Positions 33,464-41,118 of a stretch of 64,000 bases of DNA are shown here, piece after piece. The DNA is from Krasilnikovia cinnamomea (lineage in GTDB: Bacteria > Actinomycetota > Actinomycetes > Mycobacteriales > Micromonosporaceae). Where the stretch lies: positions 5,022,001 to 5,086,000 of the forward strand of contig NZ_SHKY01000001.1 of NCBI RefSeq assembly GCF_004217545.1, written 5' to 3'. Below the pieces are notes generated by a model. That model did not search any database. It was not told the DNA's origin and worked only from the letters and a program-made list of their open reading frames with translations. The translations under genes and the position numbers were made by a program. The stretch's first letter is position 1, and each line of letters begins with the position of its first letter.

Positions 33464-34903
33464 GTGGATCTCGACTCCGGCGCCGGTCTGCTGCACCGGC
33501 TGACCTCCTATACCCCCGACCGGGAGTGGGACGCACCCGTGGACGACCCGCGGGTGCGTCACGACCTCACCCCCAACGATCCCGACACGATTCCGCCGCA
33601 GGTCAAGGAGTATCCGGACGGCCTGCCCGTCCTGGACCTGCCGCGTGAGCTGCCCGACCCCGGGGTCTCGGCGACCGCGGTGCTGGCCGGGCACCCCTGC
33701 CCGGCGCAGCCGTTGGACGCCGCCCAGCTCGGCCGCATCCTGTTCCTCGGCGCGGGTGTCGTACGCACCGCCGAGCGTCACGGCCGCCGGCACCTGTTCC
33801 GCGCCGCCGGCTCCGCCGGGGCGCGCTTCCCGCTGGAGGTGTACGCGTCGACCCGCGGCGTCGCCGGCGTGCCCGACGGGGTGCACTGGTACGACCCCGT
33901 GCGGCACGCGCTCCGACGAGTCGGCCCGCCCGCGTCGGGCACGGCGACCACGCTCGTGGTGACCGGGGTGCCGTGGCGCACCGGCTGGCGGTACGCCGAG
34001 CGCGGCTTCCGGCATCTGTACTGGGACGGGGGGACGCTGCTGGCGCAGTTGCACGCCGCGGCCGGCGCGGCGGGGCTGGACCCGAGGCTGCGCACGCTGT
34101 TTCCGGACGCCGCCGTGCGTACGCTGGTCGGCGCCGACGGCGTGCACGAGTACCCGCTGGCCCTGCTGTCGCTGGGCGACGGCGCACCGGCGATCGACGC
34201 GGGTGGCCCGGCGGCGGTCGGTGAGCTGCCCGCCGTGGAGTTCCCGCTGTGCACCGAGGCGCAGCGGGCGGGCGAGCGCGACGAACTCGGCCAGCCGTGG
34301 CCCGGCGGGGCGCCGCTGGAGGACGCGCCACCGTCCGCCTCGCTCGACGCGGTCACGCTGCGGCGCGGCTCCCAGCGCCGGATGGACCGCTCCCGTACGG
34401 TGCCCCGGCCGGTCCTCGAATGGTCGATGGCGGCGGCGCTGCGCGGCATCGACGTTCCCCACTGGGTGGCGGTGCACGGCGTGGACGGCGTGGCCCCGGG
34501 CCTCTACCGCTGGCCGGACCTGGCGGCCCCGCTGAAGGCGGGCGACCTGCGGGCCGAGCTGGAGTGGCTGTGCGTGGGGCAGACGCTGGGCGCCGAGGCG
34601 GCGTACGTGGCGATGTCGGCCGCGCCCGGCGCGGCGCTGGACGACCGGGGGTACCGGGAGGCGCAGCTCGCGGCCGGGGTGGCCGAGGGGCGTCTGCACC
34701 TCGCCGCGTACGCCCTCGGCGCGAGCGCCACCGGCATGACCTTCATCGACTCCGCGGTCCCGGGGCTGCTGGGCGAGCCCGACGATCTGGTGTCGCTGCT
34801 GTTCACCTGCGTGGGGGTGCCCGAGTACGCGGGCCGGGCGGGCGGCGAGCCCGGCGCCCCGGTCGAGGTGCGGCTGATCTCCCCCCGGGTTGCCGAGGAC
34901 TGA
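33464..34903 (+). CDS. SagB/nitroreductase-fold oxidoreductase (two-domain, stand-alone)
   Basis: 479 residues containing two tandem nitroreductase-like halves. The first has LGRILFLGAGVVRTAERHGR, LFRAAGSAGARFPLEVYAST and WRYAERGFRHLYWDGG. The second has DRSRTVPRPVLEWSMAAALR and GASATGMTFIDSAVP, positioned as in SagB/ThcOx family FMN-dependent dehydrogenases. SagB proteins oxidise azolines to azoles in ribosomal peptides or act in other flavin chemistry. No cyclodehydratase or precursor is nearby, so the role is open. GTG 33464 is chosen by family length; the ribosome-binding site is weak. Confidence 0.7.
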   Translation: MDLDSGAGLLHRLTSYTPDREWDAPVDDPRVRHDLTPNDPDTIPPQVKEYPDGLPVLDLPRELPDPGVSATAVLAGHPCPAQPLDAAQLGRILFLGAGVVRTAERHGRRHLFRAAGSAGARFPLEVYASTRGVAGVPDGVHWYDPVRHALRRVGPPASGTATTLVVTGVPWRTGWRYAERGFRHLYWDGGTLLAQLHAAAGAAGLDPRLRTLFPDAAVRTLVGADGVHEYPLALLSLGDGAPAIDAGGPAAVGELPAVEFPLCTEAQRAGERDELGQPWPGGAPLEDAPPSASLDAVTLRRGSQRRMDRSRTVPRPVLEWSMAAALRGIDVPHWVAVHGVDGVAPGLYRWPDLAAPLKAGDLRAELEWLCVGQTLGAEAAYVAMSAAPGAALDDRGYREAQLAAGVAEGRLHLAAYALGASATGMTFIDSAVPGLLGEPDDLVSLLFTCVGVPEYAGRAGGEPGAPVEVRLISPRVAED

Positions 34904-35242
34904 CCCACGGACAGCGGCGCGGTGACCGAGAACCGGCTCCCTGGCTCGATCACCGGCCGTCCATTGAGGATCATAGTTGCGCCCCGGCGTGGCGAGCGCG
35001 TCGGGCCTCAGGGATGATCTCCTGCGGGTCGCATCGCCAGATGCGGTGTGACACCGGGGCGCGACCACCGTCCACGTTGCATCGTTCGGCGTCTGAGCTG
35101 GGGTTTCACGTCCACACGCGAGGGCGCGTTGACGTGTAACTTGCGTACTCATAGTGTCTGACAAGTGACGTCCTGTTGAACCTGGTAGTGATACCGATAC
35201 GGTCGCGCCATGTGGAGCACCCTGCGGCCGTGAGGAGTCTTG
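34904..35242 (+). promoter_or_regulatory. Intergenic region with promoter of GAPDH-like gene
   Basis: 339 bp without coding capacity. TTGACG (35129-35134) and TAGTGT (35152-35157), 17 bp apart, form a plausible sigma-70 promoter. Transcription would begin near 35164, leaving a leader of about 80 nt. No riboswitch recognised in the leader. Confidence 0.45.
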
Positions 35243-36304
35243 GTGACTGTCGCGATTGGCATCAACGGGTTCGGGCGGATCGGCCGCAGCCTCATGCGGA
35301 TCGTCGGCGCGGGCCCGGAGACGGGGCTGACCGTGGCGGCGATCAACGACGTCGCCCCGGTCGAGCGGCTGGCGTACGCCTTACGACGCGACAGCCTGCG
35401 CGGCGGCTTCCCCGGCACGGTCGCCGCCCGGCCGGACTACCTGGTCGTCAACGGGCGTCCCATCCGCGCCTTCAACGAGAGCGGCCCGCGCCAGATCCCC
35501 TGGTCGGCGGTCGGCGCGGACGTCGTCATCGAGGCCACGGGCCAGTTCCGCAGCGGTGATCTGGCCCGGATGCACATCACCCACGGCGGCGCCCGCAAGG
35601 TCGTGGTCAGCGCGTCCGCCACCGACCCGGACGCGTTCCTGGTCTACGGCGCCAACCACCACACCTACGACCCGGCGCGGCACGACGTCGTCTCGCCCGC
35701 CTCGTGCGGCGTCAACGCCCTGACCGTGATGGCGAAGGTGCTGCTCGACCGGTTCGGCCTGCGGGGGGTCAGCACGTCGGTGATCCTCTCGGCGCAGGGC
35801 TGGCAGCGGGTGCACGACGCCACCTCGGGCACCTCCCGCGACGATCCCCGGCTGGGCCGGGCCACCAACGAGAGCATCGTCCCGCACGACCACGTGGTCG
35901 GCGACCTCGTCCGGGTGGTGCTGCCCCGGCTCGGGGAGATCCGGTACAGCTACTACTGCGTGCCCACCCCGATCGGGTCGCTGGCCGAGCTGTCCGGGCA
36001 GGCGGAACGCCCGCTCACCGTCGAGGAGATCAACAGCGCGATGGCCGAGGCCGCGGCGGGGTCGCTGCTGGGGGTGCTGGCGTACGACCCCGACCCGACC
36101 GTCTCGATCGACGTCAAGGGCAACCCGGCCTCGTGCCTGTTCGACCCGTCCGGTACGCAGGCCACGGCGGACGGCGGGCTCAAGGTGCGGGGCTGGTTCG
36201 ACAACGAGTGGGGCTTCTCACACCGCCTGCTCGACCTGGCCAGGTTGGTCGGGGGCGAGCACCCGGCCCTGCCGCTGGCCCGGCACGCCTGGAGTGTCGT
36301 GTAG
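35243..36304 (+). CDS. GAPDH-family protein with altered catalytic residues
   Basis: 353 residues with the NAD-binding fold of glyceraldehyde-3-phosphate dehydrogenase (INGFGRIGRSLMRIVGAGPE, INDVAPVERLAYAL, EATGQFR) and a C-terminal domain ending WFDNEWGFSHRLLDLARL. The nucleophile region is SPASCGVNALTVMAKVL: the Cys is kept but the usual CTTN is CGVN. The catalytic His of the canonical IHAYT motif falls on Leu in VILSAQGW. The phosphate-binding Arg before VPT is Cys (YYCVPT). It may be a non-glycolytic GAPDH paralogue. GTG 35243 has GAGGAG just upstream. Confidence 0.75.
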   Translation: MTVAIGINGFGRIGRSLMRIVGAGPETGLTVAAINDVAPVERLAYALRRDSLRGGFPGTVAARPDYLVVNGRPIRAFNESGPRQIPWSAVGADVVIEATGQFRSGDLARMHITHGGARKVVVSASATDPDAFLVYGANHHTYDPARHDVVSPASCGVNALTVMAKVLLDRFGLRGVSTSVILSAQGWQRVHDATSGTSRDDPRLGRATNESIVPHDHVVGDLVRVVLPRLGEIRYSYYCVPTPIGSLAELSGQAERPLTVEEINSAMAEAAAGSLLGVLAYDPDPTVSIDVKGNPASCLFDPSGTQATADGGLKVRGWFDNEWGFSHRLLDLARLVGGEHPALPLARHAWSVV

Positions 36305-36314
36305 AACTGGGCCG

Positions 36315-37232
36315 GTGACCACCAGCGACGATGTCCGCGCGGCGGCCGAGCGGATCGCGGGGCGGGTGCGCCGTACCCCGGTTCTGCGGGACGGGCCCGC
36401 GCTGTTCAAGCTCGAATACCTGCAGCACACCGGGTCGTTCAAGGCCCGGGGGATGCTCAACCGGATCCTCGCCGCCGCGCAGCGCGGCGAGCTGCCCCCG
36501 GCCGGGATCGTCGCGGCCTCCGGCGGCAACGCGGGCCTGGCCGCCGCGTACGCGGCCCGCGAGCTCGGCGTCCCCGCCGAGGTGTACGTGCCGGTGACGG
36601 CCCCGCCGGTCAAGGTCGCCAAGCTGGGCAAGCTGGGCGCCCGGGTGGTGCAGACCGGCAACGAGTACGCGGAGGCGTACGCCGCCGCGATCGTGCAGGC
36701 CCGGGCCACCGGCGCGCTGTTCTGCCACGCCTACGACGATCCCGACATGATCGCGGGCAACGGCTCGGCCGGGCTGGAGCTGCTCGACGAGCTGCCCGGG
36801 GGCTTCGACACCGTGCTGGTGGCGGTGGGCGGCGGCGGCCTGGTCGCCGGTCTGGCCGCCGCGCTGCACGGGCACGCCCGGGTGGTGGCCGTCGAGCCGC
36901 GCACCTGCCCGTCGCTGTCCGCCGCCCTGGCGGCGGGGGAGCCGGTCGACGTGCCGGTCTCCGGGGTGGCGGCCGACTCGCTGGGCGCCCGCCGGATCGG
37001 GACGCTTCCGTACGAGGTGGCGGTGCGTACCGGCGTGATCTCGGTACTCGTCGACGACCAGGCGATCGTCGACGCGCGCCGCCGTCTGTGGGAGGACCAC
37101 CGGATCGTGGTCGAGCACGGCGCCGCGACGGCGCAGGCCGCGCTGACCAGCGGGGCGTACGTGCCGGCGGCGGGGGAGCGGGTCGTGACGCTGCTGTGCG
37201 GCGCCAACACCAACCCCGCCGACCTGGCCTAA
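36315..37232 (+). CDS. Serine/threonine dehydratase-like PLP enzyme (fold type II)
   Basis: A 305-residue enzyme. The PLP Lys lies in HTGSFKARGM, the substrate loop is SGGNAGLAAA and the phosphate-binding loop is VGGGGLVAGLA. This fits the threonine/serine dehydratase and racemase group. It probably deaminates Ser or Thr to a 2-oxoacid or interconverts isomers; sequence cannot decide. There is no ACT regulatory domain, so it is the catabolic (unregulated) type. GTG 36315 is 10 bp after the GAPDH-like stop and likely shares its transcript. Confidence 0.8.
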   Translation: MTTSDDVRAAAERIAGRVRRTPVLRDGPALFKLEYLQHTGSFKARGMLNRILAAAQRGELPPAGIVAASGGNAGLAAAYAARELGVPAEVYVPVTAPPVKVAKLGKLGARVVQTGNEYAEAYAAAIVQARATGALFCHAYDDPDMIAGNGSAGLELLDELPGGFDTVLVAVGGGGLVAGLAAALHGHARVVAVEPRTCPSLSAALAAGEPVDVPVSGVAADSLGARRIGTLPYEVAVRTGVISVLVDDQAIVDARRRLWEDHRIVVEHGAATAQAALTSGAYVPAAGERVVTLLCGANTNPADLA

Positions 37233-37304
37233 GGCGGGCGCGGGCGGGGTCGATGTGACGTTCGGCTCGTGGCTTCGCCTGTCGCGGGGGCGTATCGTCG
37301 AGGC

Positions 37305-37324
37305 GCACTTGAAGCGTCAAGTGC
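37305..37324 (+). promoter_or_regulatory. Perfect inverted repeat before ribA-type gene
   Basis: GCACTTGA AGCG TCAAGTGC: 8-bp arms with a 4-bp spacer, ending 15 bp before the start codon and just ahead of GGAGAGG. Size and form suit a MarR-type or other dimeric repressor; it would block transcription or ribosome access. Confidence 0.5.
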
Positions 37325-37339
37325 AGGAGAGGGGCCGTC

Positions 37340-37951
37340 ATGTCTGAGGTTCGGACCCGGGTCACGGTGCCGCTGAAGTTCGCCGACGGGTACACGACGA
37401 CCGCCGAGGTGGTCACGTTCACCGGCCTGGCCGACGGGCGCGAGCACCTCGCCCTGGCCCTCGGTGACGTCGCGAACGCCGACGTGCCGCTCGTGCGGCC
37501 GCACTCCGAGTGCCTCACCGGCGACGTCCTCGGCTCCCAGCGCTGCGACTGCGGCCCGCAGCTGCGCGAGGCCGTCGAGCGCATCGCCTCCGTCGGCGGC
37601 TACCTGCTCTACCTGCGCCAGGAGGGCCGCGGCATCGGCCTGTACGCCAAGCTCGACGCGTACGCCCTGCAGGACGACGGCCTGGACACCTACGAGGCGA
37701 ACCGGGCGCTCGGGCGCGACGACGACGAGCGCGACTACACCGCCGCCGCCCAGATGCTCACCGCCCTGGGCGTGGGCGCGGTCGACCTGCTGACCAACAA
37801 CCCCGACAAGCCCGCCCAGCTGCGCGCGCTCGGGGTCGAGGTGCGCGACGTGGTGCCCACCGGGGTGCACGCCTCCGCCGCGAACGTCCGGTACCTGGCG
37901 GCCAAGGTGGCGCACACCGCCCACACGATCGCCCTGCCGCTGGCGGTCTGA
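37340..37951 (+). CDS. ribA: GTP cyclohydrolase II
   Basis: A 203-residue monofunctional enzyme, first step of riboflavin synthesis (GTP to a pyrimidine plus formate and pyrophosphate). The zinc ligands are C-x10-C-x-C in the stretch from SECLTG to CDCG, and the GTP-binding RQEGRGIGLYAKL and DTYEANRALG motifs are complete. It lacks the DHBP synthase domain often fused in actinomycetes, so it is a second, stand-alone copy in all probability. GGAGAGG sits before ATG, and an inverted repeat overlaps the leader, suggesting regulated expression. Confidence 0.88.
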   Translation: MSEVRTRVTVPLKFADGYTTTAEVVTFTGLADGREHLALALGDVANADVPLVRPHSECLTGDVLGSQRCDCGPQLREAVERIASVGGYLLYLRQEGRGIGLYAKLDAYALQDDGLDTYEANRALGRDDDERDYTAAAQMLTALGVGAVDLLTNNPDKPAQLRALGVEVRDVVPTGVHASAANVRYLAAKVAHTAHTIALPLAV

Positions 37952-37999
37952 CCGCGAATTTTCTCCTCAGATTCCCTGGCCCCGGCCGAACGTGGTGGT

Positions 38000-38608
38000 G
38001 TGGGAATCGACTCAGTGAACTCGCGCATCGCCGACATCCAGAGCCGGATCATCTCGCTGCAGACCGCGCAGGCCACCGCAGCCACCACCCAGGCCACCCG
38101 CGCCACCTCGGCCACGGGCGGCGCCGCGTTCGCGAACTACCTGGCCGACGCGGTGTCGGCGCAGTCGTCGACAACGGGCCCCGCCAAGTCGTACTCGCTC
38201 AACGCCAAGGGCATCCCGACGGACCTCGCCGCTTACGGCAACGGCAAGATCCCGGCGAGCGCCCTGGGCCAGGTGGGCGACACCCGGCACCGGCTGTGGG
38301 CGCCCGCCGCCGAGTCGCTGACCAAGATGATCGCCGACGCGAAGAAGGACGGCGTCAAGATCGGGATCACGGACTCGTACCGGTCCTACGACGAGCAGGT
38401 GGACCTGGTCCGCCGCAAGGGCCTGTACTCGCAGGGCGGGCTGGCCGCCAAGCCGGGCACCAGCGAGCACGGCTGGGGCATGGCCGCCGACCTGGACCTC
38501 AACGCCAAGGCGCTGGCCTGGATGCGGACCCACGCGGCCAAGTACGGCTTCGACGAGAACGTGCCCCGCGAGACGTGGCACTGGGCGTACAAGCCGAACG
38601 GCGTCTGA
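38000..38608 (+). CDS. M15-family D-Ala-D-Ala carboxypeptidase-like protein without signal peptide
   Basis: 202 residues. The C-terminal 130 residues are a VanY/M15 zinc peptidase: ITDSYRSYDEQVDL, SEHGWGMAADLDL (His and Asp ligands) and ETWHWAY (the final His). The N-terminus, MGIDSVNSRIADIQSRIISL, is a coiled coil, not a secretion signal. Similar N-termini occur on peptidoglycan hydrolases of actinobacterial flagellar operons, so non-Sec export through a flagellum-like apparatus is possible. GTG start at 38000. Confidence 0.75.
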   Translation: MGIDSVNSRIADIQSRIISLQTAQATAATTQATRATSATGGAAFANYLADAVSAQSSTTGPAKSYSLNAKGIPTDLAAYGNGKIPASALGQVGDTRHRLWAPAAESLTKMIADAKKDGVKIGITDSYRSYDEQVDLVRRKGLYSQGGLAAKPGTSEHGWGMAADLDLNAKALAWMRTHAAKYGFDENVPRETWHWAYKPNGV

Positions 38609-38618
38609 CGCCGCGCCC

Positions 38619-38655
38619 TGATGAGTTCGGGTCAGCTTCGAGCCTGAACTCGTCA
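38619..38655. terminator. Terminator between convergent peptidase and methyltransferase
   Basis: TGATGAGTTCGGG (38619-38631) pairs with CCTGAACTCGTCA (38643-38655), with two G-U pairs, around an 11-nt loop. Confidence 0.6.
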
Positions 38656-38695
38656 ACGTCCGGTCCGCCCGCTCCGACGCGCCTCCCGCGGCCGG

Positions 38696-39496
38696 TCAGG
38701 CGCGGCAGATCAGTTCGCCGTGCAGCAGCGACAGCCAGCCGTCGGGGTCGGCGGCCCAGCGCCGCCACCCGTCCGCGATCCGGTCCAGATCCCCCGCCGT
38801 GGCCGCGCCACCGGCCACGGCGGTACGGGCGAAGTCCGACTGCCGGATCCGGTCGGCCCACAGACCGCCCCACCAGGCACGGTCCGTCTCATCCGCGAAG
38901 CACCAGGTGCTGGAGGTCGCGGTGACGTCGGTGAAGCCGGCCGCGTGCGCCCACGACAGCAGGCGGCGGCCCGCGTCCGGCTCGCCACCGTTGCCCCGGG
39001 CGACCCGCTGATACAGCGCCAGCCACTCGTCCAGCTCCGGCAGCCGGGGAAACCAGGTGAAGGCGGCGTAGTCGCTGTCGCGGACCGCGACCACGCCACC
39101 AGGCCGGGTGACCCGGCGCATCTCGCGCAGCGCGGCGACCGGATCGCCCAGATGCTGCAGCACCTGGTGGGCGTGCACCACGTCGAAGGTGCCGTCCGGG
39201 AAGGCCAGCGCGTGCGCGTCCCCCACCGCGAAGTCCACGGTCGTGATGCCGCGCCCGCGCACCTCGGCGCGGGCCAGCTCCAGCGCCGTATCGCTGACCT
39301 CCAGGGCGGTGACCCGGCCGGGTGTGACGCGCGTCGCGAGATCGGCCGTGATGGTGCCCGGCCCGCAGCCGACGTCCAGCACGCTCAGGCCGGAAGAAAG
39401 CCACGGCAACAGGTACGCGGCGGAATTCTCTGCGGTGCGCCAGCGGTGGGAACGCAGCACCGACTCGTGATGCCCGTGGGTGTAGACAGCAGCCAT
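38696..39496 (-). CDS. Class I SAM-dependent methyltransferase (UbiE-like)
   Basis: A 266-residue enzyme. Motif I is LSVLDVGCGPGTITADLA at about residues 38-55, motif II has ALEVSDTALELARAE, and FPDGTFDVVHAHQVLQHL with REMRRVTRPGGVVAV completes a standard Methyltransf_11 domain. The start MAAVYTHGHHESVLRSHRW is common to a widespread group of actinobacterial enzymes of unknown acceptor. ATG at 39496 is chosen on that basis; an ATG at 39526 would add 10 residues. Divergent from asd. Confidence 0.8.
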   Translation of the reverse strand: MAAVYTHGHHESVLRSHRWRTAENSAAYLLPWLSSGLSVLDVGCGPGTITADLATRVTPGRVTALEVSDTALELARAEVRGRGITTVDFAVGDAHALAFPDGTFDVVHAHQVLQHLGDPVAALREMRRVTRPGGVVAVRDSDYAAFTWFPRLPELDEWLALYQRVARGNGGEPDAGRRLLSWAHAAGFTDVTATSSTWCFADETDRAWWGGLWADRIRQSDFARTAVAGGAATAGDLDRIADGWRRWAADPDGWLSLLHGELICRA

Positions 39497-39638
39497 GCCC
39501 TCAGGAGTACTCCTGTGTCCCGCCATTCAGGAAGAAAATCCTGAAATATGGAACGACGAGGAGCGGTCGGCATCGTCCTGCGCTCAGCGGGTGGGATACC
39601 GCCTACAGCGCGTGGATGCCAGGTCGTACTTTGTTGCC

Positions 39639-40664
39639 ATGAGGATCGGCATCATGGGCGCTACGGGACAGGTCGGCGGAGTCATGCGCCGCATCCTCGC
39701 CGAGCGCCAGTTTCCCGTTGACCAGCTCCGGCTCTTCGCCTCCGCCCGCTCCGCCGGGCGCACCCTGCCCTGGCAGGACTCCGAAGTGACCGTGGAGGAC
39801 GCCGCGACGGCCGACTACCGCGGCCTCGACCTCGTCCTGTTCTCCGCCGGCAAGGGCAGCTCCAAGGAGTACGGCCCCCGCGTCGCCGAGGCCGGCGCCG
39901 TGGTCGTCGACAACTCCAGCGCCTGGCGGATGGACCCGCAGGTCCCGCTCGTCGTCGCGGAGGTGAACCCCGAGGCGGCACGGCAGCGGCCGCGCGGCAT
40001 CATCGCCAACCCCAACTGCACCACGATGGCCGCGATGCCGGTGCTGCGCCCGCTGCACGACGAGGCCGGCCTCGTGGCACTGGTCGCCACCACGTACCAG
40101 GCGGTGTCCGGCGCCGGACTGGCCGGGGTGGCCGAGCTGGACGAGCAGGTGAAGAAGGTCGCCGACCGCGCCGCCGAGCTGACCCACGACGGAGCCGCGG
40201 TCGAGTTCCCCGCACCCCGGTCGTTCGCCCGGACCATCGCGTACAACGTCCTGCCGCTGGCCGGGTCGATCGTCGACGACGGCAGCGACGAGACCGACGA
40301 GGAACAGAAGCTGCGCAACGAGAGCCGCAAGATCCTCGGTATCCCGGACCTCAAGGTGTCCGGCACCTGTGTCCGGGTGCCCGTGTTCACCGGCCACTCG
40401 CTGCAGGTCAACGCCCGCTTCGCGCGGCCGATCAGCCCCGCCCGGGCCCGGGAACTCCTGGCCGGGGCGCCCGGTGTGGAGCTGTCCGACATTCCGACGC
40501 CGCTGCAGGCCGCCGGCCGCGACCCGTCGTACGTCGGCCGGATCCGCGCCGACGAGACCGTCGACAACGGCCTGGCACTGTTCATCTCCAACGACAACCT
40601 GCGCAAGGGCGCCGCGCTCAACGCCGTCCAGATCGCCGAGTTGGTCGCCGCCGAACTCGGCTGA
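39639..40664 (+). CDS. asd: Aspartate-semialdehyde dehydrogenase
   Basis: A 341-residue enzyme reducing aspartyl phosphate to aspartate semialdehyde with NADPH, for Lys, Thr, Met and diaminopimelate synthesis. MGATGQVGGVM binds NADPH. The nucleophile Cys is in ANPNCTTM, VFTGHSLQVNAR holds the catalytic His region, and LALFISNDNLRKGAALNA is the family's C-terminal signature. The usual partner lysC is not adjacent. ATG 39639 gives the exact family N-terminus. A GC hairpin closes the transcript. Confidence 0.92.
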   Translation: MRIGIMGATGQVGGVMRRILAERQFPVDQLRLFASARSAGRTLPWQDSEVTVEDAATADYRGLDLVLFSAGKGSSKEYGPRVAEAGAVVVDNSSAWRMDPQVPLVVAEVNPEAARQRPRGIIANPNCTTMAAMPVLRPLHDEAGLVALVATTYQAVSGAGLAGVAELDEQVKKVADRAAELTHDGAAVEFPAPRSFARTIAYNVLPLAGSIVDDGSDETDEEQKLRNESRKILGIPDLKVSGTCVRVPVFTGHSLQVNARFARPISPARARELLAGAPGVELSDIPTPLQAAGRDPSYVGRIRADETVDNGLALFISNDNLRKGAALNAVQIAELVAAELG

Positions 40665-40685
40665 AACCGCCCGCCTGTCCCTTTC

Positions 40686-40721
40686 CGACGCCCGTTCCGC
40701 CACCCGGCGGGGCGGGCGTCG
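40686..40721 (+). terminator. Terminator after asd
   Basis: CGACGCCCG (40686-40694) and CGGGCGTCG (40713-40721) form a perfect 9-bp stem extended by an inner CCGCC/GGCGG pair, 22 bp past the stop. Confidence 0.7.
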
Positions 40722-40822
40722 CCGTCTGCTGGAGGGCCACAGATCTACGATCCACAATGGAAGGGCTGGGCTTTTTGCCGGAATCGGTAGCGCTTGGCCG
40801 GTTCTGGGTGCACAGTGATGGC

Positions 40823-41029
40823 ATGAACGACAGTGGGCCGGGCGACGGCGCCTATTTCTGGTGCCTGCGCCACAACCGCGTCGAGACTGGGGACGACAAG
40901 TGTCCTGCCCAGTACCGGCTCGGTCCGTGCCCCTCCGCTGAAGACGCCACGCATGCACTCGAGACGGTCGCGAAGCGCAATGCGGCGTGGGATGCCGAGG
41001 ACGCCCGCTGGACAGGGGAGCAGAGCTAG
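40823..41029 (+). CDS. Small conserved actinobacterial hypothetical protein
   Basis: 68 residues. The core AYFWCLRHNRVETGDDKCPA, followed by RLGPCPSAEDATHALETV and KRNAAWDAED, is a pattern I recognise from short actinobacterial proteins of unknown role. Two Cys and a His in the first half suggest a metal site. ATG 40823 fits the family; a longer frame begins at 40757. It is unusual in lying directly before the Lys/Ala-rich gene. Confidence 0.65.
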   Translation: MNDSGPGDGAYFWCLRHNRVETGDDKCPAQYRLGPCPSAEDATHALETVAKRNAAWDAEDARWTGEQS

Positions 41030-41118
41030 GCCGGCGCGACGTCCTGTGTCCAAGCCGGAACCTTCGCAGTCGCCAGGCCCAGACGAGCCCGCAGTCATCG
41101 CAAGGAGGAACAATCCCC

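Noticed and set aside
33464..37951. A RiPP cluster around the SagB-like gene
   Set aside because: No YcaO protein, precursor-like short ORF or transporter lies beside it; neighbours are ordinary metabolic genes.
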